A stretch of DNA of 59,720 nt from AM-2324 sp042091035 (GTDB lineage: Bacteria; Bacteroidota; Bacteroidia; Chitinophagales; Saprospiraceae). The DNA lies in the NCBI GenBank assembly GCA_042091035.1, contig JBELIG010000003.1, positions 1 through 59,720 on the forward strand, in the 5' to 3' direction. Both the position numbers and the translations under genes were made by a program. This document shows positions 25,335 to 33,738 of this stretch, piece by piece; position 1 is the stretch's first letter, and each line of letters begins with the position of its first letter. Under the pieces are notes generated by a model, which was not told the DNA's origin, did not search any database, and saw only the letters and a list, made by a program, of their open reading frames with translations.

Positions 25335-26729
25335 ATGCAAAAGCAACAATTAGGAATGGCTTTAATCTTGGGAGCTCTTTGTTTTTTCAGCTTCCAGACA
25401 GAGTCAATTGCCCAGTGTGAAACTTGGGAATCTCACGAAGAAATGGATGACATAATGGGCTCCTACTCCGTACTCCAGGATTTTATTGATTCGGAAAGCT
25501 ATACAGATGCACTACCTTATTGGGAAAATGTATACTCAAAAGCTCCAGCCGGATCAGGAAAGGACGCGTATGTTTATCAATACGGAAGAGATATCTTTAT
25601 CAACTTCATACAGAATGAGACAGACGCAACAAAGAAACAGGAGTATATTGCTACTGTTCAAAGGTTGCATGAGGAAGAAATGGTATGTTTTCCAGAGGAA
25701 AAGGGTATTACACTTGCAAATCTTGCATTTGATATGTTCTACTACCTTCAAACGCCCTATTCTAAGCTAATGGAAACTGTAGACCAGTCCATCGAGATCA
25801 TGGGTGATAAAGCGGAATACTCCGTTTTTATACCTTACGGTTTTGCTGCTGTTTACCAGTTTCAAAACGAATTTATTGATGCTGAGCAAGCAAGAAATGC
25901 ATACCTCAAGCTTGAAGCAATTCACGATGCAAGAATTGCGGACAAAGATATATATGCTGAGCAATATTCTGCTTCATGGGAAAATGTAAAAGCTCAATAT
26001 AAAGCTATAGAAAGTCAAATATTTGATTGCGACTACTATAAAAACAAATTCAAGCCTGATTTCGAAGCTGGTGAAGAAGATCTAGAAGTATTAAAGTACA
26101 TGGTTGTTATGATGACTAAGCAAGGGTGTTCTGAAGAAGATGCTTTTGTTGTAGAGGTAACAAGTAAATACGAAACGCTTGCGGCTGAGGTCAATGCTAA
26201 AAAATTAAAAGAATATTTTGCTTCCAATCCAGCAGCGCACGCAGCTGACCTTTATAAAAACGATGATTTCCAAGGAGCTTTTGCAAAATATGAAGAAGCC
26301 GTTGAAAAGGAAATAGAAGCAGAAAATGATAAAGAAAAACTAGCACAGTATTACTTCTCTATGGCCTCTATTTCAGGTCGTAAACTTAAGCAATACTCTA
26401 AGGCAAGAAGCCTTGCATTAAAAGCAGCAAATCTTAGATCAAGTTGGGGACAACCTTATCTTCTGATCGGTGACCTTTACGCAAGCTCTTCAAGAAATTG
26501 CGGATCAAATGATTGGGATAGATCCTTAGCTGTACTAGCTGCAATAGATAAATATCAATATGCAAAAGCTGTTGATTCAACTATTGCTTCTGAAGCAAAT
26601 AAGAAGATCTCTAATTATAAAGACTTTATTCCTAGTCTAGAAGATGGATTCCAAAGAGGAATAAAAGAAGGAAAAACTTTAAAAGTAAATTGTTGGATTG
26701 GCGAAAAAGTAAAAGTTCGTTACCAATAA
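25335..26729 (+). CDS. exported TPR-like repeat protein (paralogue 1)
   Basis: I choose the ATG at 25335, one base after the preceding stop; the reading frame is open further upstream but would lack a clean signal peptide. The 464-residue protein has a signal peptide ending SIA before Gln (IAQCETWES). The body is helical, with pairs typical of tetratricopeptide-type repeats, most clearly QYSKARSLALKAANLRSSWGQPYLLIGDLYASS near residue 355. It ends with a Cys-containing tail (LKVNCWIGEKVKVRYQ). It is clearly related over its length to the next gene. Probably periplasmic or surface-located; function unknown. Confidence 0.72.
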   Translation: MQKQQLGMALILGALCFFSFQTESIAQCETWESHEEMDDIMGSYSVLQDFIDSESYTDALPYWENVYSKAPAGSGKDAYVYQYGRDIFINFIQNETDATKKQEYIATVQRLHEEEMVCFPEEKGITLANLAFDMFYYLQTPYSKLMETVDQSIEIMGDKAEYSVFIPYGFAAVYQFQNEFIDAEQARNAYLKLEAIHDARIADKDIYAEQYSASWENVKAQYKAIESQIFDCDYYKNKFKPDFEAGEEDLEVLKYMVVMMTKQGCSEEDAFVVEVTSKYETLAAEVNAKKLKEYFASNPAAHAADLYKNDDFQGAFAKYEEAVEKEIEAENDKEKLAQYYFSMASISGRKLKQYSKARSLALKAANLRSSWGQPYLLIGDLYASSSRNCGSNDWDRSLAVLAAIDKYQYAKAVDSTIASEANKKISNYKDFIPSLEDGFQRGIKEGKTLKVNCWIGEKVKVRYQ

Positions 26730-26749
26730 GATCTATTAAAAATTCCAAA

Positions 26750-26790
26750 AAAATAGCCACTTTCATTAGTTTTGAAAGTGGCTATTTTAT
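26750..26790 (+). terminator. strong terminator between the two TPR-like paralogues
   Basis: AAAATAGCCACTTTCA (26750-26765) and TGAAAGTGGCTATTTT (26773-26788) form a perfect 16-bp stem around the 7-base loop TTAGTTT, followed by ATTTT. It lies 20 bases after paralogue 1 and 12 before paralogue 2, so most transcripts of the purH-led operon should end here. Confidence 0.9.
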
Positions 26791-26802
26791 TTTAAACAGA
26801 TA

Positions 26803-28227
26803 ATGATGAAAAAATATATTCCTTTCTATTTGTTCCTGACACTAACTTTTTGGGCTTGTACTCCAAAGACAGCTCAAGTTATTCAAGAAGAAGACCAGAC
26901 TTCAACAACTAATGAAACTGATGAGAACCTCAGTCCTTGCAAGAACTTTGAAGATGCGTTTGACCCCGATGATACCCGCTCTAACTATATCATCTATAAA
27001 GACTATATAGAATATGAAAATTATGAAGAAGCTTTTGAGCTTTGGAACAAAGTCTACAGGGAGGCTCCTGCGGCAGACGGAAAACGAAACGATGTATTTA
27101 CTGATGGGGTCTTTTTTTATGAAAGACTAGCTCTTGGAAGTGAAGATTCAATCATGAAAGCACAGTATATAGCTCGTATATTTAGCTTGTACGAAGAAGC
27201 CGCAACATGCTATCCGGAAACGGCAAGTAGTATCAAAGGCCAAAAGGCATTTGACCTTTTCTTCAAGTATCCAGATATGGCTTCCAAATTTGAGATCTAC
27301 CAATTATTCAAAGAAGCCCTCGACGAAGACCAGTCTACAAAACAATACTTTGTATTAAACCCCTTTACCTCTCTGCTAGTTGATGTCTACAATGAGGGAC
27401 AAATCTCAAAGGAAGAAGCGCTGGAAATGTCTGAATTAGTCCAAGCTATTCTAAAAGAAGGTTTGGAGACTTGCTCGGGTAAGTCTTGTGAAAGTTGGAA
27501 AATAATTGAAGGATACGTGCCCCAAAGACTAGAAGCTTTTGAAACAATCAAAGGATTTTATGATTGTGAATATTATATAGATAAGTACTACAGTGAATTT
27601 CTAGAGGATAGCACAAACTGTGAAGTTATCCAAACCCTATATATTCGATTAAGTTGGGCTGAATGCGCAACTGAGGATACTAGATATCAAAGATTAGTAT
27701 CGGCTGCGAATGATCTTTGTGTTGAGGATAAAGAATTGAAAGTTGCCTATAATCTATTGAAAGAAGGTGCATTCAAGAAAGCAATTGATGCATTTATAGA
27801 AGCAGAAGTATTAGAAGAAACAGAAGAAGATAAGTCAAAGGTGAATTTCATAATTAGTAAAATCTATTATGCACACCTTAAAAAATTTCCACAGGCCAGA
27901 AAATATGCATTAAAAGCAGCGAAGCAAAGACCCAACTGGGGAGAACCCTATTTATTAATTGGTCGCTTATACGCCTCTAGTGGTCCGCTCTGTGGTCCAG
28001 GTACTGGATGGGATAGTCAGATAGTAGTTTGGCCAGCTTTAGACAAGTGGAATTATGCTAAGAAAATTGATCCCTCTGTAAGTAAAGAGGCTAATAAACT
28101 AATCGGACAGTATGCTAGATTCATGCCTTCAAAAGAAGATCTTTTCTTTAGAACACTTCAGAATGGACAAAGCTTTAGGGTAGGTTGTTGGATTCAGGAA
28201 AACACTAAAATCAGAACCTCTGATTAA
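26803..28227 (+). CDS. TPR-like repeat lipoprotein (paralogue 2)
   Basis: A 474-residue lipoprotein: MMKKYIPFYLFLTLTFWAC with a lipobox Cys at residue 19, then a Thr/Gln/Glu-rich linker. The body repeats the architecture of the preceding protein: a DYIEYENYEEAFELWNKVYREAPAA-type repeat near residue 70 and QARKYALKAAKQRPNWGEPYLLIGRLYASS near residue 367, ending FRVGCWIQENTKIR. The two genes are tandem duplicates that diverged in membrane anchoring: one cleaved by signal peptidase I, one lipid-anchored. Helical TPR-like scaffolds usually bind other proteins. The partner is unknown. Confidence 0.75.
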   Translation: MMKKYIPFYLFLTLTFWACTPKTAQVIQEEDQTSTTNETDENLSPCKNFEDAFDPDDTRSNYIIYKDYIEYENYEEAFELWNKVYREAPAADGKRNDVFTDGVFFYERLALGSEDSIMKAQYIARIFSLYEEAATCYPETASSIKGQKAFDLFFKYPDMASKFEIYQLFKEALDEDQSTKQYFVLNPFTSLLVDVYNEGQISKEEALEMSELVQAILKEGLETCSGKSCESWKIIEGYVPQRLEAFETIKGFYDCEYYIDKYYSEFLEDSTNCEVIQTLYIRLSWAECATEDTRYQRLVSAANDLCVEDKELKVAYNLLKEGAFKKAIDAFIEAEVLEETEEDKSKVNFIISKIYYAHLKKFPQARKYALKAAKQRPNWGEPYLLIGRLYASSGPLCGPGTGWDSQIVVWPALDKWNYAKKIDPSVSKEANKLIGQYARFMPSKEDLFFRTLQNGQSFRVGCWIQENTKIRTSD

Positions 28228-28230
28228 ATA

Positions 28231-28260
28231 AAAAAAGGGATGTTAAACATCCCTTTTTTT
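28231..28260. terminator. bidirectional terminator
   Basis: GGGATGT (28237-28243), loop TAA, ACATCCC (28247-28253), with six A before and seven T after. It serves the TPR lipoprotein gene and the convergent hemD, whose stop codon lies at its edge. Confidence 0.9.
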
Positions 28261-29041
28261 ATTTTGCATTTGAAATTTTCAAATAATTCTCGAGTGCAGT
28301 TGTCATAGATGGCACTTCAGGTGCCGGTGCTTTGATATCAGTAATCAAACCTCTATTCTCTAACTCATTACTGGTAGAGTTTCCAAAGACAGCCATTCGT
28401 GTAGCAGCCTGAGTAAACTCAGGAAAATTCTCATACAAGGATTTTATCCCAAGTGGACTGAAGAAAATAAGGATATCATATTTCACGTCACTTAGATCTG
28501 ATAAGTCACTACTTACCGTACGATACATCATAGCATCCTGCCAAGTAAATCCATTTCGATCTAAAAAGCCTGAAACATTTTTGGAACCTAAATTAGAGCA
28601 AGGAAGAAGGAATTTCTCCTTATCCTTATGCTTCATAAAAGAAGCTTCCAAATCCATCACTGTTCGCTTACCCACAAAAACTTTACGTTTTCGGTAAGTA
28701 ATAAATTTTTGCAGGTAATTCGCTATAGCCTCAGTGAGACAGAAGTATTTCATATCCCCCGAGACCTTGATACGCAAGTCCTCACAAATCCTAAAGTAAT
28801 GATCAATTGAAAGTTTAGACGTAAAAATAACCGCTGTGTATTCATCCGGCTTAATTTTTGTCTTTCTAAAATCCTTAGAATCAACAGGCTCAACATGAAT
28901 GAAGGGTCTCCAGTCAATGGTTAGGCCGTATGCCTCCTCTAATTTGTAATATGGTGATCGTTCCGGTTTTGGTTGGGATACAAGAATCGTCTTTACTTCC
29001 TTATACCTACTTAATTTTTCATTTTCAATATCTGCAGACAT
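28259..29041 (-). CDS. hemD: uroporphyrinogen-III synthase
   Basis: A 260-residue protein of the HemD fold: two Rossmann-like domains, starting VKTILVSQPKPERSPYYKLEEAYGL with the characteristic FIHVEPVD, YTAVIFTSKLSIDHYF near residue 68, KRKVFVGKRTV in the linker, and ILIFFSPLGIKSLYENFPEF with MAVFGNSTSNELENRG near the C-terminus. HemD sequences vary a lot and this call rests on that pattern plus context: hemA lies 3.5 kb away and the upstream partner is a DUF4271-like gene, a pairing seen in this phylum. It would close the hydroxymethylbilane chain to uroporphyrinogen III in heme synthesis. Confidence 0.85.
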   Translation of the reverse strand: MSADIENEKLSRYKEVKTILVSQPKPERSPYYKLEEAYGLTIDWRPFIHVEPVDSKDFRKTKIKPDEYTAVIFTSKLSIDHYFRICEDLRIKVSGDMKYFCLTEAIANYLQKFITYRKRKVFVGKRTVMDLEASFMKHKDKEKFLLPCSNLGSKNVSGFLDRNGFTWQDAMMYRTVSSDLSDLSDVKYDILIFFSPLGIKSLYENFPEFTQAATRMAVFGNSTSNELENRGLITDIKAPAPEVPSMTTALENYLKISNAK

Positions 29042-29085
29042 TCAAAAACAATTTTTGCTTAACACTATCTATATTCAATAGAACC

Positions 29086-29985
29086 TTACTGACCTGGAGA
29101 AATTAGTCTCAACAATATCAATACAGGAGCTATTTCAACGCTGCAAATATACAATAAAAAGTGAAACTTATTTAACAACAAAAACCTCGACCCCAAGTAA
29201 GCAACACGTAAATACCTAAAAAGCAACATGGCACCAAGTACTGCAATTAAAATAAATTGAACAAGATCTATTGAATCTGCAGGCCCATACAAGAGAACAA
29301 TATTGAAAGGTATAAGAACAATTCCACAGACTGAGCCAAAAACTACAATTGAGAATATGTATAATCCAATCTCCTTTTGAATGGGAAGTAATATTGCAGT
29401 TAAGTTTAATAAAAGTTGTTTCCCAAAGTGTATTACGAACAAAAAGCCAATCAGAATTAAAAACTGAACATACTGGCCATAACCAGGGAATCGCGACTCT
29501 TCATAGGAAAAGAAAATAAATATAGCTAGGTTTAATAGATAATTGAAGAAGAGCAGTATATAAGGTAAATCTATTCCAATTCGCATGTCTCTTTTGAACT
29601 GACGCAAAAGATTATCGCTATAAAAGGCTCGAAAAGACTTCTGTACAAAAGTGCGGAATAGTACAAATAAAAAAACCAAAAAAGCAAGAGAAGCCATCAA
29701 CAAAATGAACTGTATGCGATCTTCACTATCCGCTTCTTCTACTTGTAAGGCTTTTTCCTGTTCTATTAATGCCTTTTGGCGGACCTCAGGATCTAAAACT
29801 GTAACCCGAACAATATCAAACGGATTATCGGTTGTAAATTGTAAGGGTTTCTGTGAAGGCTCATTAACCTCAACAGAGTCCAAACGAAACACCAACTCGA
29901 AGGGGTTAGTCTCTCCCTGTGCGATTAGAAAGTTGGTAGAAACCCAAAAAACGGTAAAGAGAACTAGTAGAAATTGCCTTCTCAT
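29086..29985 (-). CDS. DUF4271-like membrane protein
   Basis: A 299-residue protein. A signal peptide or first membrane helix ends LIA before Gln (FLIAQGETN), then about 70 extracytoplasmic residues and about six hydrophobic segments (for example FILLMASLAFLVFLFVLF near residue 93, and later LFVIHFGKQLLLNL). It matches my recollection of DUF4271, a Bacteroidota family of unknown function that is frequently upstream of hemD. The gap to hemD is 44 bases and both are probably one transcript. No catalytic motif is visible. Confidence 0.7.
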   Translation of the reverse strand: MRRQFLLVLFTVFWVSTNFLIAQGETNPFELVFRLDSVEVNEPSQKPLQFTTDNPFDIVRVTVLDPEVRQKALIEQEKALQVEEADSEDRIQFILLMASLAFLVFLFVLFRTFVQKSFRAFYSDNLLRQFKRDMRIGIDLPYILLFFNYLLNLAIFIFFSYEESRFPGYGQYVQFLILIGFLFVIHFGKQLLLNLTAILLPIQKEIGLYIFSIVVFGSVCGIVLIPFNIVLLYGPADSIDLVQFILIAVLGAMLLFRYLRVAYLGSRFLLLNKFHFLLYICSVEIAPVLILLRLISPGQ

Positions 29986-30154
29986 GTTTAGATCTTAGTG
30001 TCTCTATTAAAGGTATGATTTTTTAATTTGATAAATAATTAGAAATATATGTATTTGATCTAGTAAATAGCATTTTTTAATTTTTTTTAATAAAATTAAA
30101 GTTCAAATAACAGAAGTAATCTAACGTTTGTAAAATGAATACTGGCAATAGCCT

Positions 30155-31417
30155 ATGAATAACAAAGTAATATTTAGAATAATTGGGTTTGGAGTATTAA
30201 CTATTATGACAATAATGGGTCTTCAAGCATTCTGGTTGATCAAAAGCTACAATACAAACTATCAAGAATTTACCGAGAAATCTTATTATGCTTTAAATAA
30301 AGTTGCTCGAGAATTTGAAAAAATAGGCAGTCCCTTGCCCGACTATGACATCATCAAACAACCCTCTTCTAATTATTTTGTAGTAAATGTCAATGATGTA
30401 ATCAATGCAAATAATCTAAAGCACTTTCTGTTGCGAGAGTTTACAGAAGTCGGGCTCAATGAAGAGTTCGAGTATGGAATCTATGACTGTGCCACCAACC
30501 AGATGATCTATCACGATATACTCACATTAAACCCAAACAGTGAATTGCCTATCCGTGAAGATGATCCACTTTTGATTTATGATGAATACACCTATTATTT
30601 TGGAGTCCGCTTCCCCAACCGGTCTTTTGAAATCCTGACATCTATGTCTGCATCTATAATACTCAGTGGAATACTACTCGTAACTATTTTCTTCTTTCTG
30701 TTTTCTATGCGAGTAATTTTAAAGCAAAAAAAGCTGTCAGAACTTCAAAAGGACTTTATCAACAATATGACGCACGAGTTCAAGACACCTATTTCAACTT
30801 CAGGGATAGCTGCCCAAGTTTTCCTAGACTCCACAATAGTACGGGGAGACACTAGACTAAATCAATATGCACATATTTTAAAAAGTCAGATCAACCGATT
30901 AAATGATCAGGTAGAGCGGGTGCTTGAGATTGCGAAGGTTGGACAAAAAGGAATGCAGTTAAACAAAGAAAACGTTGACCTAAAACCTTTCCTGACAGAA
31001 ATAGTGAACAATATTAAAGAAGAAATCCACCAACTCAATGGTAGTATTGACATTGAATTACCTGAAGAAGATTCAAGTATAAATGCAGATCCTGTACATC
31101 TAAAAAACACAATAAATGGGCTTATTGACAATGCAAAAAAATATTACTTAAACCATCCAGATATAACGATCAAGCTCAAAAATGAAGGTCAATTCACGAC
31201 ACTCTCCGTCATTGACAAAGGCCCAGGTATACCTAAAGAACATCAGGCCAACATATTTGATAAATTCTTTAGAATTCCTACAGGGAATGTACACGATGTA
31301 AAAGGATTTGGACTAGGCCTGTTTTATATCAAAAGTGTTTGTAAACAACATAATTGGACGATAAGATTGAAGTCTGAATTGAATCAAGGAACTGATTTTA
31401 CAATAAAAATGAAGTAG
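30155..31417 (+). CDS. sensor histidine kinase
   Basis: A 420-residue two-component kinase. Membrane helices lie at about 7-29 and 162-184, enclosing a ~130-residue extracytoplasmic sensor domain without a motif I recognise. The HisKA box is FINNMTHEFKTPIS with phospho-acceptor H207. The ATPase domain shows the N box LIDNAKKYY, G1 DKGPGIP, the F box FDKFFR and G2 GFGLGLFYIK. There is no HAMP domain. The response regulator gene begins 5 bases after the stop. It is divergent from the DUF4271-like/hemD pair, and hemA lies downstream of the regulator, so a link to tetrapyrrole supply is conceivable but not shown. Confidence 0.95.
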   Translation: MNNKVIFRIIGFGVLTIMTIMGLQAFWLIKSYNTNYQEFTEKSYYALNKVAREFEKIGSPLPDYDIIKQPSSNYFVVNVNDVINANNLKHFLLREFTEVGLNEEFEYGIYDCATNQMIYHDILTLNPNSELPIREDDPLLIYDEYTYYFGVRFPNRSFEILTSMSASIILSGILLVTIFFFLFSMRVILKQKKLSELQKDFINNMTHEFKTPISTSGIAAQVFLDSTIVRGDTRLNQYAHILKSQINRLNDQVERVLEIAKVGQKGMQLNKENVDLKPFLTEIVNNIKEEIHQLNGSIDIELPEEDSSINADPVHLKNTINGLIDNAKKYYLNHPDITIKLKNEGQFTTLSVIDKGPGIPKEHQANIFDKFFRIPTGNVHDVKGFGLGLFYIKSVCKQHNWTIRLKSELNQGTDFTIKMK

Positions 31418-31422
31418 GTATT

Positions 31423-32118
31423 ATGTCTATAAATAAAGGAAAGATTCTGTTTGTAGAGGATGACGAAACCCTAGGATTTGTCACAAAGGAAAATCTTGAA
31501 ATGAACGGTTTTAATATCACACACTGTAAAGATGGTGCAGATGGCTTTGAGTGCTTCAAAAAGGAGGACTTTGATCTTTGCATATTTGATGTAATGCTTC
31601 CTAAGATGGATGGATTTAAGCTTGCTGAAAAAATTAGATCGCTAAATCAACAAATTCCAATTCTGTTCTTAAGTGCTAAATCACTCAAAGAAGATAGAAT
31701 ACAGGGCCTAAAACTAGGTGCAGATGATTATATCACCAAACCTTTCAGCATTGAAGAGCTAATACTGAAAGTAGATATTTTCCTTAGAAGGAAGAAGATT
31801 CATACTCAAGGTGACCTACAATTTCTTGAAATTGGAAATCTAAAGTTTGACCATAGGAATATGTCTATAAGGCTGCCGAACAATTCAATCAAAAAATTAA
31901 CCCAAAAAGAATCAAATCTTTTCAAACTTTTCATTGACAACAAAAACAACATCCTTAAAAGACAGGATATTTTAGAGCAAATCTGGGGAGAGGATGATTA
32001 TTTCATGGGCAGAAGTTTAGATGTATTTATATCTAGACTTAGAAAAATCTTAAAAGAAGATAGCACGCTGAGCATTGAAAATATTCATGGTGTAGGTTTT
32101 AAACTCAAGGAAAACTAA
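31423..32118 (+). CDS. OmpR-family response regulator
   Basis: A 231-residue regulator partnered with the kinase just upstream. The receiver domain has acidic D13-D14, phospho-acceptor D56 (CIFDVMLPKMDG), Ser/Thr in FLSAKS and conserved K105 (YITKPFS). The C-terminal winged helix includes LTQKESNLFKLFIDNKNNILKRQDILEQIWG and RSLDVFISRLRKILKED. It should bind direct-repeat sites as a dimer. Targets are not evident; I see no clear repeated sites in the neighbouring intergenic regions. Confidence 0.95.
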   Translation: MSINKGKILFVEDDETLGFVTKENLEMNGFNITHCKDGADGFECFKKEDFDLCIFDVMLPKMDGFKLAEKIRSLNQQIPILFLSAKSLKEDRIQGLKLGADDYITKPFSIEELILKVDIFLRRKKIHTQGDLQFLEIGNLKFDHRNMSIRLPNNSIKKLTQKESNLFKLFIDNKNNILKRQDILEQIWGEDDYFMGRSLDVFISRLRKILKEDSTLSIENIHGVGFKLKEN

Positions 32119-32310
32119 AATCTTTTGGTTTTGGATATAATATTCATCCTGAAATCTCATATACTATGCTTGATTTAAAAGTAGATCTGAATATAAAATA
32201 TTGAAATACAACATTCTAAACTACCCATTCAGCATTGCAAATACCATTGATTATTAGACTACCAACATCTCCTGTTAATTCAATTGGAAAATCTATTCTG
32301 CTTTGATTTT

Positions 32311-32339
32311 TTTGGTTCTGATTTAATCCTTTATATTTG
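32311..32339 (+). promoter_or_regulatory. candidate hemA promoter P1
   Basis: TTTG (32311-32314), a 17-base spacer and TATATTTG (32332-32339): both elements match the Bacteroidota consensus exactly. Transcription from here would give a leader of about 155 bases before hemA. Confidence 0.65.
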
Positions 32340-32449
32340 TGGCCGGCGAAAAGACAAAAAAATCAAAATTCTGTTAATTTCTTCCATACTTGAACTTTAT
32401 TCTTGTGTGTTACAGTTGTATGACAAAATAACAAATGTCGTTAGCTATT

Positions 32450-32482
32450 TTTGTCTCGAAGTATAAATATTTTATACGTTTC
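32450..32482 (+). promoter_or_regulatory. candidate hemA promoter P2 with internal inverted repeat
   Basis: TTTG (32450-32453), a 21-base spacer and TACGTTTC (32475-32482), one mismatch. A 7-bp inverted repeat GTATAAA-TAT-TTTATAC (32461-32477) fills the spacer and would make a good operator. The leader would be only about 13 bases. Confidence 0.4.
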
Positions 32483-32501
32483 CATTTATAAAGCTTTTTG
32501 A

Positions 32502-33707
32502 ATGTTATCAGGTTTCAGGGCATTTACAATTACTCACAATGAAGTGAAGGCAGGCAATCTTGCCCACTTTGTCCTAGATAAATCTGTCCAGGAATCTACC
32601 TTAAACAATCTTAAGCGAGATTGTGGTATAGATGAACTACTATATCTAAGTACTTGTAATCGCGTTTTGTTTCTAATTTACATGAATCCGCTCAAGTCAC
32701 TTAGCAAGGAAGTTTTCTTCAATGCATTTAATTCAAATATAGATAAAGACCTTCTCGTTCGCGTAAAAGCTTATAAAGGTCAAGAATCTATAAAGCATTT
32801 ATTTAGAGTAGCGGCTTCACTAGACTCTATGGTAGTTGGAGAGCGTGAAATATTCCGTCAGCTGAGAGAGTCTTACACTGAATCAAAAGAAAACGGTCTA
32901 AGCGGAGATAACATTCGATTGGCAATGCGATTTTGCGTAGAGTCCTCTAAGGCGATTTATGCTCAAACTAAAATAGGAGAGAAGAAGGTATCTGTAGTCT
33001 CTTTGGCTGTAGAACAATTCAACAAATATAATATCAACCCTGACTCAAATATTGTATTAGTCGGTGCTGGTCAAACAATCGAGTTGGTAAGTAAATTCCT
33101 TACTAAACTAAAGTATCATAATATCCTAGTCTTTAACAGGAACCCTGAGAAAGCTGAAGAAATAGCCAATAGGTTTTCGAATGGTAGTGGCCATTCTCTT
33201 ATCGAATTAGAATCTTTTGACAAACCTTTTGACGCAATGTTCGTCTGCACAGGCTCTGTTGATCCAATTATCAAAAGAGAGCACTTCAGAAAGGAAAACT
33301 TTAAGACAGGGTCTAAATGTATTATTGATCTATCTATTCCTTTTAATGTTGAAAAACTAGTCTCTGACTTTGAACATGTCGATCTAATATCTGTGGAGGA
33401 ACTGCAGGAGATGGCAAAAAACAATATGAGTTTTAGGCAGAATGAAATAAGCTCAGCAATGCATATTATTGTTGAACGAATGGAGGAATTCAAAAAGATT
33501 TTCCAACAAAGAATGATAGAACGAGCTATGGGTGATGTTCCTGTTGAAATCAAAAAGATAAAAGAACATGCCATTAAAGAGGTCTTCCAAAAAGAAATTG
33601 CAGATATGGACGATGGAACAAAGGCTGTCTTTCTTAAAGCTATGAACTATATGGAAAAGAAATGTATCGGAATTCCAATGAAAGCAGCAAAGAATATTAT
33701 AAAATAA
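32502..33707 (+). CDS. hemA: glutamyl-tRNA reductase
   Basis: A 401-residue GluTR, which reduces Glu-tRNA(Glu) to glutamate-1-semialdehyde, the first committed step of C5 heme synthesis. The nucleophile is C52 in LSTCNRVLFL. SLDSMVVGEREIFRQLRESY follows; the NADPH fold shows IVLVGAGQTIELVSKFL, then NRNPEKAEEIA. The C-terminal dimerisation helix is present. Length is close to the usual ~415. No heme-sensing N-terminal feature is evident. It stands alone with a bidirectional terminator after it; hemD lies on the other strand 3.5 kb upstream. Confidence 0.95.
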   Translation: MLSGFRAFTITHNEVKAGNLAHFVLDKSVQESTLNNLKRDCGIDELLYLSTCNRVLFLIYMNPLKSLSKEVFFNAFNSNIDKDLLVRVKAYKGQESIKHLFRVAASLDSMVVGEREIFRQLRESYTESKENGLSGDNIRLAMRFCVESSKAIYAQTKIGEKKVSVVSLAVEQFNKYNINPDSNIVLVGAGQTIELVSKFLTKLKYHNILVFNRNPEKAEEIANRFSNGSGHSLIELESFDKPFDAMFVCTGSVDPIIKREHFRKENFKTGSKCIIDLSIPFNVEKLVSDFEHVDLISVEELQEMAKNNMSFRQNEISSAMHIIVERMEEFKKIFQQRMIERAMGDVPVEIKKIKEHAIKEVFQKEIADMDDGTKAVFLKAMNYMEKKCIGIPMKAAKNIIK

Positions 33708-33736
33708 AAAAGATGGCCTAGTAGACCATCTTTTTT
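33707..33736. terminator. bidirectional terminator
   Basis: AAAAAGATGG (33707-33716), 9-base loop, CCATCTTTTT (33726-33735): a 10-bp stem with A and T flanks. It serves hemA and the convergent M28 peptidase gene. Confidence 0.9.
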
Positions 33737-33738
33737 AT

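Larger units (their letters stand above)
32119..32501 (+). other. 383-base non-coding region and hemA leader
   Basis: No convincing gene. It holds two candidate promoters (32311-32339 and 32450-32482), an inverted repeat GTATAAA-TAT-TTTATAC (32461-32477) and a possible 18-codon upstream reading frame (32435-32491, MSLAIFVSKYKYFIRFHL) ending 10 bases before hemA. That short frame has no glutamate or regulatory codon pattern and could be chance. Confidence 0.5.

Noticed and set aside
30110..30154. TAACGTTTG before the histidine kinase as a promoter
   Set aside because: It has three bases between TA and TTTG instead of two and no -33 partner.
32284..32466. 60-codon plus-strand frame before hemA
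   Set aside because: It overlaps both candidate hemA promoter elements and has low-complexity, AT-driven composition.
33116..33574. 152-codon minus-strand frame inside hemA
   Set aside because: It overlaps the core of a well-conserved enzyme gene on the other strand and shows no recognisable fold.
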